Of a stretch of DNA of 64,000 nt, positions 17,476 to 27,318 are shown piece by piece. Source of the stretch: Streptosporangiales bacterium (lineage in GTDB: Bacteria > Actinomycetota > Actinomycetes > Streptosporangiales > WHST01); contig WHTA01000006.1 of assembly GCA_009379825.1 (NCBI GenBank), positions 1 to 64,000 of the forward strand. The letters run 5' to 3'. The position numbers and the translations under genes are program-made. Position 1 is the stretch's first letter. The number at the start of each line of letters is the position of its first letter. Under the pieces are notes generated by a model that saw only the letters and a list, made by a program, of their open reading frames with translations, had not been told where the DNA came from and searched no databases.

Positions 17476-18524
17476 CTAGCCGCGTTCGGCCGCGACCAAC
17501 TCGGCGATCTGCGCCGCGTTGAGGGCGGCGCCCTTGCGCAGGTTGTCGCCGCAGCAGAACATGTCCAGCGCCTTCGGGTCGTCGAGCGCACGCCTGATCC
17601 GGCCCACCCAGGTCGGGTCGGTGCCCGTCACGTCGACCGGCGTCGGGTACTGCGCCTGCTCCGGGTCGTCACACACCAGCACGCTCGGCGCCTCATCGAG
17701 CACCTTGCGCACCTCGGGGACGTCGACCTCCGCGCCCAGCTTCGCGTGGATGGCGAGCGAGTGGGTCCGCATCACCGGCACCCGGACACAGGTCGCGGAG
17801 ACCCGGAGGTCCGGCCGGCCGAGGATCTTCCGCGACTCGTTGCGTACCTTCAGCTCCTCGGAGTTCCACCCGTCGTCCTTCAACGAGCCCGCCCACGGCA
17901 CCACGTTCATCACCAGCGGCGCGGGGAACGGGCCGAGGTCGTCGCCGACGGCACGGCGCACGTCGCCGGGGTTCACCCCGAGCGTGCGGTCACCGGCGAC
18001 CTTCTCCTGCTGTGCGTACAGCGTGTCGATGCCTTCCTGGCCGGCGCCGGACGCCGCCTGGTACGAGGCGACCACCAGCTCCTCGACGCCGTACTGCTTC
18101 TCCAGCGCGCCGATCACGACGATCATCGACAGGGTCGTGCAGTTCGGGGTGCTCACGATGCCGAGCGGCCGGTCGCGCAGCGCCTCCGGGTTGACCTCGG
18201 GCACGACGAGCGGCACCTGTGGGTCCATCCGGAACGCACCGGACTTGTCGATCACGACGGCGCCCCGCGCGGCGGCGATCGGCGCGTACTCGGCGGCCAC
18301 GGCGTCCGGCAGGTCGAAGACGACGACGTCGACGCCGTCGAACACCTCCGGTGACAGGGCCTGCACGGTCAGCTCCTCACCGCGGACGGTGAGCCTGCGG
18401 CCGGCGGACCGCGGCGAGGCGACCACGCGTACCTCGCCCCAGACGTCCTCCCGCGTCGACACCAGGTCGACCATGACGGTGCCGACCGCGCCGGTCGCAC
18501 CTACGAGGGCGAGGGTCGGCTTGC

Positions 18525-18528
<4 letters not shown>
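17476..18528 (-). CDS. asd: aspartate-semialdehyde dehydrogenase
   Basis: 350-residue NADPH-dependent enzyme converting aspartyl phosphate to aspartate semialdehyde, for lysine, diaminopimelate, threonine and methionine. Visible are the NADP motif [11 protein letters not shown], the catalytic cysteine in [11 protein letters not shown], the TYQA-like SYQAASGAG segment and a late active-site histidine region ([12 protein letters not shown]). Its ATG overlaps the lysC stop (ATGA), so it is the second gene of the lysC-asd operon. The 17256-17475 stretch after it holds only the metF control region. Confidence 0.96.
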
Positions 18529-19805
<1,277 letters not shown>

Positions 19806-19984
19806 GACGCGCACGCCTCCGAGCAGGGAAATGGGCGGAACCGTCAGTCTACGGTCGCCGGTGCGGTCGAGACAGGGAATATCCGTCGGCGCGACGCTGC
19901 ACCGAGGCCCCATTCGACGTTAGCCGGGATCGCACGCCGATGCCAACGCGCGGTGACCGGCGCCACTCACCTCGCCACGTGGTG

Positions 19985-20542
19985 CTAGGAAACCCCGACC
20001 TCGTCGGCGACCCCGACGGTCACGTCCTCCGCCACGTCCAGGCGGGCGTGCGTGACGATCGACTGCAGGGCCCGCAACGCGGCGCCCGCGTGGTTGCCCC
20101 AGTGGTTGAAGTACGAGTACTGCCACCACCAGAGAGCCTCGACCCGGTTGCCGGCCTCGTAGTGCCGCAGGCCGTGGGTCAGGTCGGCGGCGATGTCGGC
20201 CAGGTCGTCGGAGAGCCGGTAGGTGTCGAGGTCCGGCTGAGCGCCGTACGGGTCGAACACCTCGACGTACTCGTCCACGTCCTTCAGCCGGGTCGCCAGG
20301 CCCTGGCGCAGCGCGTCCACGTCGCCCTCGAGCGCGTGCGGCGGCTCCACGTTGCCGTCGGGTACGACGTCCTCGCTCGCCCCGAGCTGCGCACCGGTGA
20401 AGGAGATCTGCGAGACCTCAAGCAGCAGGAACGGCACCAGGCCCTCGTTGCCGTCGCCGGAAGCGACGCGTTGCAGGCCGTCGAGGTAGTTCGCCACGTG
20501 CTTCGCCACCTCGTCGGCGACGCTCTCCCAGTCGGTGTTCAT
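19985..20542 (-). CDS. DUF5063 protein
   Basis: 185-residue acidic, helical protein of the DUF5063 family, which in actinomycetes regularly sits between recR and lysC, as here. Recognisable text includes FLLLEVSQISFTGAQLGA, LADIAADLTHGLRHYEAG and WWWQYSYFNHWGNHAG. No signal peptide or membrane span is seen, so it is cytosolic. Function is unknown. Conserved linkage to DNA repair genes is the only clue. Confidence 0.85.
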   Translation of the reverse strand: MNTDWESVADEVAKHVANYLDGLQRVASGDGNEGLVPFLLLEVSQISFTGAQLGASEDVVPDGNVEPPHALEGDVDALRQGLATRLKDVDEYVEVFDPYGAQPDLDTYRLSDDLADIAADLTHGLRHYEAGNRVEALWWWQYSYFNHWGNHAGAALRALQSIVTHARLDVAEDVTVGVADEVGVS

Positions 20543-20575
20543 CCTTGCCCCCTCAAGTCCTCTGCCCCGACGCGC

Positions 20576-21181
20576 TCATGCGCTGTCGAGCTGACGCCGT
20601 CCCTCGAAGGCGCGCCCCAACGTGACCTCGTCCGCATACTCCAGGTCGCCACCGACAGGCAGCCCGCTCGCGATCCGCGTCACGCGGAGGCCGAGCGGCT
20701 GGAGCAGCTCCCGGTAGAGGTACGTCGCCGTCGCCTCACCCTCCCAGTTCGGATCCGTCGCCAGCACTACCTCGGTAACGGTGCCGTCACTGAGCCGTTC
20801 GCGCAACCCCGCGATACGCAGGTCGTCCGGGCCGACACCGTCGATAGGGCTGATCGCGCCACCGAGCACGTGGTACTTGCCCCGATACGCTCTGGTCCGC
20901 TCGATCGCCAGGACATCCTTCGGTTCCTCGACGACGCAGATCAAATGGGCGTCCCGGCGCGGATCGCGACAAATCCTGCACTCGTCCTCTTCCGAGACGT
21001 TGCCGCAGATCTTGCAGAAGCGCACCTTCTCGGTGAACGCGACCAACACCTCGGCCAGCCGCTTCACGTCGGCGGGGTCGCCGGCGAGCATGTGGAAGGC
21101 GATGCGCTGCGCACTCTTCGGCCCGATGCCGGGCAACCGACCGAGCTCCTCGATGAGGTCCTGGATGGCACCTTCGTACAT
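20576..21181 (-). CDS. recR: recombination protein RecR
   Basis: 201-residue RecR, acting with RecF/RecO in loading RecA at gaps. It has the helix-hairpin-helix [20 protein letters not shown], a four-cysteine zinc finger (CKICGN ... CRICRD) and a Toprim domain ([33 protein letters not shown]). The frame is open further upstream, but [13 protein letters not shown] at 21181 is the family start. It follows ybaB by 10 nt in the classic dnaX-ybaB-recR order. Confidence 0.96.
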   Translation of the reverse strand: MYEGAIQDLIEELGRLPGIGPKSAQRIAFHMLAGDPADVKRLAEVLVAFTEKVRFCKICGNVSEEDECRICRDPRRDAHLICVVEEPKDVLAIERTRAYRGKYHVLGGAISPIDGVGPDDLRIAGLRERLSDGTVTEVVLATDPNWEGEATATYLYRELLQPLGLRVTRIASGLPVGGDLEYADEVTLGRAFEGRRQLDSA

Positions 21182-21191
21182 CGTGTGGCGC

Positions 21192-21530
21192 TCAGCCGCC
21201 GAGCATGCCCGGGCCGGCACCGCCCCCGAGCATCTGCGCCAGCGGGCCAAGCCGCTGTGTCTGCAGCTCCTGCGCGTTGGCCGTGGCGTCGCGTACCGCG
21301 GCGACCACGAGGTCGGCCAGCGTCTCGGTGTCGTCCGGGTCGACCGCCTTCGGGTCGATGGCCAGCGACTTCAGCTCACCGGTGCCGGTCACGGTCGCCT
21401 GGACCAGGCCACCCCCGGCAACGCCGACGACCTCGGACTCGGCGAGCTCCTCCTGGGCGGCCATCATCTGCTGCTGCATCTGCTGCGCTTGCTCCAGCAG
21501 CTCGTTCATGTTCTGGTTGCCTGGGATCAC
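21192..21530 (-). CDS. YbaB/EbfC nucleoid-associated protein
   Basis: 112-residue DNA-binding protein that forms a tweezer-like dimer. It has an N-terminal coiled coil rich in Gln/Met ([21 protein letters not shown]), the core [26 protein letters not shown] and a Gly-rich tail. It starts at GTG 21530 with AGGAGG four bases upstream. It lies between dnaX and recR, the conserved bacterial arrangement. Confidence 0.94.
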   Translation of the reverse strand: MIPGNQNMNELLEQAQQMQQQMMAAQEELAESEVVGVAGGGLVQATVTGTGELKSLAIDPKAVDPDDTETLADLVVAAVRDATANAQELQTQRLGPLAQMLGGGAGPGMLGG

Positions 21531-21660
21531 GTGCCCTCCTGACGCTCGCGGTTGCGTGCGGTTCCCGCACGCGGGTCGTGGGTATCGAGCCTACGATGAC
21601 GCCCGTCATATCGGCAGCGTGGTGTCGGCATCGGGACGGGCGGGGCGGCTCGTCCTGCGG

Positions 21661-23685
21661 TCATCCGGTCGGCGAGTCCGGCGGCTCGTCGATGACCCTG
21701 GCGCCGAGCTCCCGCTCGAGCAGCGGCAGCCCGGTGAGGCCATCATCGGCCGGCTGCGCGGCGTCGAGCTCGGAGGGGTCGTCGACGGCGTCGTCGACCG
21801 GCTCGGGGAGGTCGGGCTCGGGTGCCTCGGCCGGGGCGCTCGGCCCGCTCACCTGGGCCGGCGCGCCGACAGCCGCCGCCGGCGGCGGCTGACCGGCGCC
21901 GGTCGTGGTCTCGATCCGCCAGTCCATGCCGAGCACCTCGGCCAGCGCCTCCCTGAGTACGGGCTCGCAGCCGTTGTTCGCGAACCCCTTCGCGTCCCCC
22001 TCGCGGGAGAACGCGAGCTTGAGCACGTTGCCGTCGGCCGACGCGACCTGCGCGTTGTCCTTGATCACCATCCAGGCGAACTTCCGCCGCGCCTTGACCG
22101 CCTCGAGGACCTCGGGCCACATCCGGCGCAGCTCGCTGACGTCGGTGAGCCCACGCGCCGGGGTCGCGGGCGCCGGCTCGGCCGGCTGACTGGGCGCCGG
22201 CGGTATTGGCTCGGTGGCCGCCGCGGGCGTCGGCTCGGCCGGCCGCGTTGGCTCGGCTGCGGGCGTTGGCGCGGTGGTCGCCGCTGGCGTCGGCTCGGCC
22301 GGCGGTGCCGGTGCGACCGGGGTGGCTGGCTCGGCCTCCGTCTGGAGTGCCGGTGCCGCGGCAGTCGGGGTGGCCGGCTCGACCTCCGGCCGAGGCGCCG
22401 GCGCTGCTGCGGCCGGGGTGGTGGTCGTCGCCGCGGGCGGCGCCGATGCGGCGGGCTTGGCCGCCGGCTGGGGTGCCGGTGCGGTGGCGGCCGGCGGGGG
22501 CGCGTCCGTGCTGGAGGCGCTCACCAAGCGCAGCCTGCGCTCCATCCGGTCCAGCCGGGCGGCGAGTGCGGCTTCCCCGCCGACGGCTTCCGGGAGCAGC
22601 AGCCGGGCACACATCAGCTCGAGCAGCAGCCGCGGCGAGGTGGCGCCGCGCATCTCGGTGAGGGCGGCGCTGACGATGTCGGCGGCCCTGGTCAACGCGG
22701 CCGCGCCGCCGCGGTCGGCCTGGCCGCGCATCCGCTCCAGCTGGTCCGGGGGCGCGTCCAGCAGGCCCTTGTGCTCGACGTCGGGCACGGCGGCGAGCAC
22801 GACCAGGTCGCGCAGCCGCTGCAGCAGGTCGGCGGCGAACCGGCGGGGGTCGTTGCCGGACGAGATGACCTGGTCGACCGTCTCGAACACGGTCGCGCCG
22901 TCGCTCGCGGAGAGCGCGTCGACGACCTGGTCGAGCAGGTTCTCGTCGGTGTACCCGAGCAGCGCCACGGCCTGCTTGTACGAGACGCCGCCCGCGCCGG
23001 CCCCGGCGAGCAGCTGGTCGAGCACGGACAGCGCGTCGCGCGCGCTGCCGGCGCCGGCGCGTACGACGAGCGGCAGCACGGCGGGCTCGACCTCGATGCC
23101 CTCCTGCTCGCACATGCCGGCGAGCATCGACCGGAGCACCTGCGGTGCGATGAGCCGGAACGGGTAGTGGTGGGTGCGCGACCTGATCGTGCCGATGACC
23201 TTCTCCGGCTCGGTCGTGCAGAAGATCAGCTTGACGTGTTCCGGCGGTTCTTCGACGAGCTTGAGCAGGGCGTTGAAGCCGTCCTTGCTCACCATGTGCG
23301 CCTCGTCGATGACGTACACCTTGAACCGGGACGACACCGGCGCGAAGAACGCCCGCTCGCGCAGCTCGCGCGCGTCGTCGACGCCGCCGTGCGACGCGGC
23401 GTCGATCTCGATCACGTCGATGCTGCCGGGCCCGTTGGGCGCCAGCGCGACGCAGGAGTCACAGCTGCCGCACGGTTCAGGGGTGGGACCGGCGGCGCAG
23501 TTCAGCGACCGGGCGAGCACCCGCGCGCAGGTGGTCTTGCCGCAGCCGCGCGGGCCGCTGAACAGGTAGGCGTGGTGCACGCGGCCGTTGCGGATCGCCT
23601 GCTGGAGCGGGTCAGTGACGTGCTCCTGCCCGACGACCTCAGCGAACGACCCGGGACGGTACTTCCGGTACAACGCGAGCGACAC
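21661..23685 (-). CDS. dnaX: DNA polymerase III subunits gamma/tau
   Basis: 674-residue clamp-loader ATPase. Walker A is GPRGCGKTTCARVLARS. The zinc module is C-x8-C-x2-C-x2-C right after it, and Walker B is VYVIDEAHMVS. The SRC-type arginine finger region is GSARDALSVLDQLL. Residues about 390-520 are a long Ala/Pro/Thr-rich linker, followed by a tau-type C-terminal domain (LRRMWPEVLEAVKARRKFAWMVIKD). Slippery A-runs for gamma frameshifting are absent, so only the full-length form is expected. It lies just downstream of the SRP RNA and repeat copy B. Confidence 0.97.
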   Translation of the reverse strand: MSLALYRKYRPGSFAEVVGQEHVTDPLQQAIRNGRVHHAYLFSGPRGCGKTTCARVLARSLNCAAGPTPEPCGSCDSCVALAPNGPGSIDVIEIDAASHGGVDDARELRERAFFAPVSSRFKVYVIDEAHMVSKDGFNALLKLVEEPPEHVKLIFCTTEPEKVIGTIRSRTHHYPFRLIAPQVLRSMLAGMCEQEGIEVEPAVLPLVVRAGAGSARDALSVLDQLLAGAGAGGVSYKQAVALLGYTDENLLDQVVDALSASDGATVFETVDQVISSGNDPRRFAADLLQRLRDLVVLAAVPDVEHKGLLDAPPDQLERMRGQADRGGAAALTRAADIVSAALTEMRGATSPRLLLELMCARLLLPEAVGGEAALAARLDRMERRLRLVSASSTDAPPPAATAPAPQPAAKPAASAPPAATTTTPAAAAPAPRPEVEPATPTAAAPALQTEAEPATPVAPAPPAEPTPAATTAPTPAAEPTRPAEPTPAAATEPIPPAPSQPAEPAPATPARGLTDVSELRRMWPEVLEAVKARRKFAWMVIKDNAQVASADGNVLKLAFSREGDAKGFANNGCEPVLREALAEVLGMDWRIETTTGAGQPPPAAAVGAPAQVSGPSAPAEAPEPDLPEPVDDAVDDPSELDAAQPADDGLTGLPLLERELGARVIDEPPDSPTG

Positions 23686-23770
23686 GCCCCGACCCTACCT
23701 CCCACCCCCGACACCCGAACCCCCAGCCGCAAGTCTGGTCACCGCCCCAACACCGACCACCACAGTCCTG

Positions 23771-23860
23771 GTGCCAAGCGAAGCGAAGCCCCCCGAGGGA
23801 ACTCGGTTCCACAACGACCAGGGAACGTGGGGGTCCGGGGGCTCGGCCCCCGGTAGGAAT
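23771..23860 (-). repeat. intergenic repeat, copy B
   Basis: On the minus strand this is the second, slightly longer copy of the element at 194-272. It contains CCGGGGGC-CGA-GCCCCCGG (8-bp stem, CGA loop) and GGAAC-CGA-GTTCC. It begins 48 bases after the end of the SRP RNA and reads in the same direction, exactly as copy A relates to tRNA-Pro. Function unknown: a dispersed REP/MITE-like element or a transcript-end structure. Confidence 0.75.
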
Positions 23861-23908
23861 CGTGACCGCCGGAAAGTCGGTTCCGAAGGACCGACGAACA
23901 GGGGAAGG

Positions 23909-24002
23909 TAACGGCACCCTCGCGCACCCGACAGAGCCTGCCGACCCTTGCTGCCTTCCGGCCCTGGGGGAGTTGAGCTGGGTGACGCCGCGCGAGGGGC
24001 CT
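23909..24002 (-). ncRNA. ffs: signal recognition particle RNA (small bacterial type)
   Basis: The minus strand contains the highly conserved SRP apical domain: CCCAGGGCCGGAAGGCAGCA, with the GGAA tetraloop and the asymmetric loop that bind Ffh. The outer stem pairs GGCCCCTCGCGC near 24002 with GCGCGAGGGTGCC near 23910. A TAGCGT -10-like hexamer (RC of 24009-24014) sits 7 bases before the presumed 5' end. Position between tRNA-Ser and dnaX is typical of actinomycetes. Ends are approximate. Confidence 0.93.
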
Positions 24003-24045
24003 GAAACAACGCTAACAGATTGGCCGGTACGCTCGGATCCGCACG

Positions 24046-24130
24046 GGAGGATTCGCCTAGTGGCCTAGGGCGCACGCTTGGAAAGCGTGTTGGGGGCAAC
24101 CCCTCAAGGGTTCGAATCCCTTATCCTCCG
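24046..24130 (+). tRNA. tRNA-Ser (GGA anticodon)
   Basis: 85-nt class II tRNA. The acceptor is GGAGGAT/ATCCTCC, the anticodon stem CACGC/GCGTG has loop TTGGAAA (anticodon GGA), and there is a long variable arm (TTGGGGGCAACCCCTC). The T loop is TTCGAAT and the discriminator is G. CCA is not encoded. TACGCT at 24028-24033 may be its -10. Downstream, GGGTCGACCC-ATGCA-GGGTCGGCCC can fold as a terminator. Confidence 0.95.
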
Positions 24131-24380
24131 CCCCGCCTGACCAGGCAAAACGCCGAGGGTCGACCCATGCAGGGTCGGCCCGTTCTGGCGCTCCTGTCGT
24201 AGCCCAGCCGATCGGGTCCATCACCGTGCGGTCCGCCTGCCAGGACGCGTCATGCAGGCCCTGTCGCTACGCGAGATCGTCAATGAGGGCCGACCCCCTG
24301 ACGAGTTCCGTCTCGGCGGAACCAGGAACCACGCGCAGGGTGCAGGCGTCGGTAGGGCGGTTGGCATTAGGGGGAAACGC

Positions 24381-24686
24381 ATGGGAGCCACGGCATGGTT
24401 GAGCGAACTGCGGCGGGTCGGCGGGACTGCGCAGGACTTCGATAACGTCCCCAGGCGGGCGAACAGGAAGGCGCGCTCCGCGGTGGAGAACCTGTCGTGT
24501 GACGGGTTGCAGTCGTCGGCCGCGCTTCAGCAGTGGCGGCAAGCCTGGCAAGGGAAACTGGCCGCCCAGTCCTCGGCACTACAGCTCGTCGGCGAGAAGC
24601 TGGTGACGACCGCGAACCTGCACGGCAACGCCGACCAGGACGGTGCTGCCGCGTTCGAGCGGCTGCCGGGAAGTACCGGCATTTGA
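24381..24686 (+). CDS. small helical protein, possible ESX/WXG100-like partner
   Basis: 101 residues, mostly predicted alpha-helix, with no signal peptide. The second half (LQQWRQAWQGKLAAQSSALQ) resembles the helical hairpin of ESAT-6-like and EspC-like type VII substrates, though a canonical WXG turn is not evident. The start is set by AGGGGG nine bases before ATG. Its stop overlaps the TTG start of the toxin gene (TTGA), so the two are translationally coupled. Probable role: chaperone-like partner or co-secreted helper of the toxin. Assignment rests on context. Confidence 0.6.
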   Translation: MGATAWLSELRRVGGTAQDFDNVPRRANRKARSAVENLSCDGLQSSAALQQWRQAWQGKLAAQSSALQLVGEKLVTTANLHGNADQDGAAAFERLPGSTGI

Positions 24687-25978
24687 TCACCTACGAGAAG
24701 CTGCGAACGCTGCAACCGCAGGTGTTCAACTCGGTCGGCACCGACCTGCACGAAGCGGCCGACCACCAGCTCAGCGGGCGACCGCCGTACGACACCGAGG
24801 TGGTCGCACCGGCGCGGTCTGGCGAGGTGTGGAAGGGCCCGGGGCATTACGAAGCCAACATGGTGCTGAGCACCATGAGCCTCGCGTTCGACACCGCCGG
24901 GACCATCATGGACGCCGCGGCGACGGCCTCGGTGACTCTTGCGGTGGAGCTGACGGCCGCCAAGCAGGCCGCGCAGAAGATCGCCGCCGAGGCGGATGGC
25001 TACTACCTGTACGTCAAGCCGGACGGCGAGCTGTGGCCGAAGCCGGAGATCCACGACGACCCGACGAACCCTGTCGGTACGCACGCGCGCGAACAGCAGC
25101 AGGCAATCCTCGGCAAGCACCGGCTACAGCCGTTCATGGACGCCGCGCTCGAACGGGCGAACAACGCGGACCGGCGATGCTCCAACCTGCTGCAGCGGCT
25201 GGACACCGAGCTGCACATCATGGTGCGGGCAGACGCCACCATCGCCGCCAGGGCAGACGCGGCCAACGACTACGCGTACGAGCTGTTCGGCGAGTCGGTC
25301 CTGTTGCTGCGGGGGCTGCAAGAGGACGCCACCGCCAGACACCAGCAGGCCGTCGACGACGCCGAGCCGATACTCAACGACCTCCTGGACTTCCTCGGGT
25401 CACTGGTGGGCGTGGACCAACTCAAGGAAGGCGACGTCCTCGGCTTCCTCGGCGTCAACGCAACGTGGTTCATTCCGTTCGGCAAGGCCGGTCAGTTGCT
25501 GGGCAAGGCCGGCAGGGCGGCGGTCAACGGCACCAGGACCGCCGGCCGCGTGGCCGCACGGACGCGCCGAGCCTTCGGCACGACCGGTCGCAACGCTCGC
25601 GCCGAGCGAGGGCAGTATCCCAAGGTCCCGGCCGGCCCGGCCGCGGCACCGAAACGCGCGGTCGACATCCGCGACCACATCGTGAAGCACAACGGCTCTC
25701 CGCCGCCCGGAATCAAGGGCGGCAAGACGTACAAGAACGACCCGAAGAAGTTGCGCCACGACGAGCACCCCAACAACCCGCTCGGCGAGACGTTGCCCAG
25801 GCGGCACTGGGAGAACGGCGAACCGGTGAAGTACAAGGAGTACGACGTCAACGCGAAGTCAGTGGGCCGCGACGACGAACGCGTCGTCATCGGCTACATC
25901 GAGCGCAACGGCAAGGAGGTACCGGTCTCCTCCTGGTACTCGAAGGACCACTACCAGACGTTCGTACCCATGGACTAG
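24683..25978 (+). CDS. polymorphic toxin with barnase/RNase Sa-type C-terminal domain
   Basis: 431-residue protein. It begins LITYEKLRTLQPQVF, the opening typical of actinobacterial WXG/LXG-like toxins, and has a long helical N-terminal region (to about 270). A hydrophobic stretch with Gly and a basic linker follow. The last about 90 residues are a microbial ribonuclease fold: GIKGGKTYKND, YKEYDV, DERVVIGY, SKDHYQTF. Glu386, Arg400 and His423 match the catalytic Glu-Arg-His of barnase (Glu-to-Arg spacing of 14 is identical); a longer loop precedes His. It should cleave RNA in a target or host cell. The TTG start overlaps the previous stop. The next gene encodes a barstar-like protein. No export genes are in the window. 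Confidence 0.85.
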   Translation: MITYEKLRTLQPQVFNSVGTDLHEAADHQLSGRPPYDTEVVAPARSGEVWKGPGHYEANMVLSTMSLAFDTAGTIMDAAATASVTLAVELTAAKQAAQKIAAEADGYYLYVKPDGELWPKPEIHDDPTNPVGTHAREQQQAILGKHRLQPFMDAALERANNADRRCSNLLQRLDTELHIMVRADATIAARADAANDYAYELFGESVLLLRGLQEDATARHQQAVDDAEPILNDLLDFLGSLVGVDQLKEGDVLGFLGVNATWFIPFGKAGQLLGKAGRAAVNGTRTAGRVAARTRRAFGTTGRNARAERGQYPKVPAGPAAAPKRAVDIRDHIVKHNGSPPPGIKGGKTYKNDPKKLRHDEHPNNPLGETLPRRHWENGEPVKYKEYDVNAKSVGRDDERVVIGYIERNGKEVPVSSWYSKDHYQTFVPMD

Positions 25979-25988
25979 GTTGCCACCG

Positions 25989-26513
25989 ATGGATCTCTCG
26001 AGCCTCGACAAGCTCACCGGACCGCACCTGCACCTGCTGGCCGACGAGCCGGCAAAAGCGTCGGAGAAGATCGTCTACCCGCTGCTGGGGTCCGGCAAAG
26101 TGGTGCGCCCGGTGCGGGGCCAGAAGATGCGCGTCATGCAGGGCGTCTACGACGAGTTCGCTGCCGCCCTGCAGTTCCCCGACTACTTCGGCGAGAACTG
26201 GGCCGCGTTCGACGAGTGCCTCACCGACCTGGACTGGCTGGGCTACGACGTACCCGGCTACGTCGTCATCGTCCGCCACACCAGCCAACTGCTCGCCGAC
26301 GAGGACCAGCAGGCGTTCGACGAGCTGCTCGGCCTGCTCGACGAGGCCGGCGAGGAGTGGGCCCAACCTGTGCAGGACGGCGAATGGTGGGACCGGCCGG
26401 GCCGCCCTTTCCACGTCGTGCTGCAGGAGTCCGCCGAAGCCGGCGAAGCCATCCTCACCCGCCTACGAATGTCCGGCACCCCACTGGGCGAGATCTGGCG
26501 GGCGGACGACTGA
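25989..26513 (+). CDS. barstar family immunity protein
   Basis: 174-residue protein with the barstar core FPDYFGENWAAFDECLTDLDWL near residue 60 and further barstar blocks (VVIVRHTSQLLADEDQQAF, RPFHVVLQ). It is predicted to bind and block the ribonuclease domain of the preceding toxin. Aligned to classic barstar, the key Asp35 is Ala and Asp39 is Glu. The contact chemistry is therefore altered, perhaps to fit the longer His loop of its partner. It starts 10 nt after the toxin stop; ATG 25989 with AGG upstream is chosen over in-frame TTG 25980. The 40-residue N-terminal extension is unusual. Confidence 0.88.
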   Translation: MDLSSLDKLTGPHLHLLADEPAKASEKIVYPLLGSGKVVRPVRGQKMRVMQGVYDEFAAALQFPDYFGENWAAFDECLTDLDWLGYDVPGYVVIVRHTSQLLADEDQQAFDELLGLLDEAGEEWAQPVQDGEWWDRPGRPFHVVLQESAEAGEAILTRLRMSGTPLGEIWRADD

Positions 26514-26528
26514 CCACCGCGCCCGCGG

Positions 26529-27318
26529 TCAGTAACTGAAGCGCTCGAGGCGGAGTATGTCGCGCAGCGGGGAGATCGCCTGCAGTACGCGGTACATCCG
26601 CCGGTAGGCGGGGGTGGGTATGGCGGCGGCGTACGGCGAGCCGACGATGCTGGCCTCCGCGACGAACCGGGCGCGCGGTAGCCAGCGCTCGACCTCGTGC
26701 GGGTCGCGCAGCCCCCAGTGCTGGATACGGACCAGCCGGGCGAGCCAGGGCGCTGCGACGTCGGACAGGAGCTCGCCGGTCGGGAAGCGGTCGGTGACCC
26801 GCTGCAGCAGCTGCCGGACGTCGTCCTCGGGCAGGTACATCAGCAGGCCCTCGGCGATGATCAGTGTGGGCCGGTCGGCCGGCACGTCGTCGAGCCATCC
26901 GGCGTCGGTCGCGGACGCCGCCGAGCAGCTGGTAGTTGGCCCGCGACGGGTAGACCTGCCAGCGGAGCTCGACCACGTCGGGGAAGTCCAGGTCGAACCA
27001 ACGGACGGCCGGCAGCAGGTCGAGCCGGAACGCCCGGCTGTCCAGGCCGCAGGCGAGCTGCACGACCGTGGCGTCCGGGTGCTCGGCCAGGAACTCGGTC
27101 GTCCACACGTCGAGCTGCTTCGCCCGGATGGCGACCGTGTAGCGGTCGCCGGCGGCCTTACGAACCTTCGTGAAGTCGTAGTCGACCTTGTCGAGGATCT
27201 CGGCGGCGATCCGGTCACCCAGGATGGGGCGCGGTTCCCGACTCTCCACCGCGCGGGCGTAGAGGGTCGCGAGCAGGGTCATCTTGACGCCGGTGAAGTC
27301 GACGTTGCCAGTCGTCAT
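26529..27318 (-). pseudogene. SAM-dependent methyltransferase (LCMT-like), frameshifted
   Basis: Class I methyltransferase of the leucine carboxyl methyltransferase-like family, often linked to polyketide or small-molecule O-methylation in actinomycetes. The N-terminal part (MTTGNVDFTGVKMTLLATLY ... VVQLACGLDSRAFRLDLL) runs from ATG 27318. The C-terminal part (GWLDDVPADRPTLIIAEGLL) is in another phase. Deleting one base in the GC-repeat 26901-26922 joins them at SATDAGW, as expected for the family. The gene overlaps the TetR stop (ATGA). The single lesion could be a sequencing error. Confidence 0.8.

Noticed and set aside
22200-22520. Short tandem repeats read as a CRISPR-like or satellite array
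   Set aside because: They are degenerate codons of the Ala/Pro/Thr-rich linker of DnaX, in frame throughout.
24131-26528. Integrative element inserted at tRNA-Ser(GGA)
   Set aside because: The toxin locus lies just after the tRNA, but no integrase and no direct repeat of the tRNA 3' end was found at the far side.
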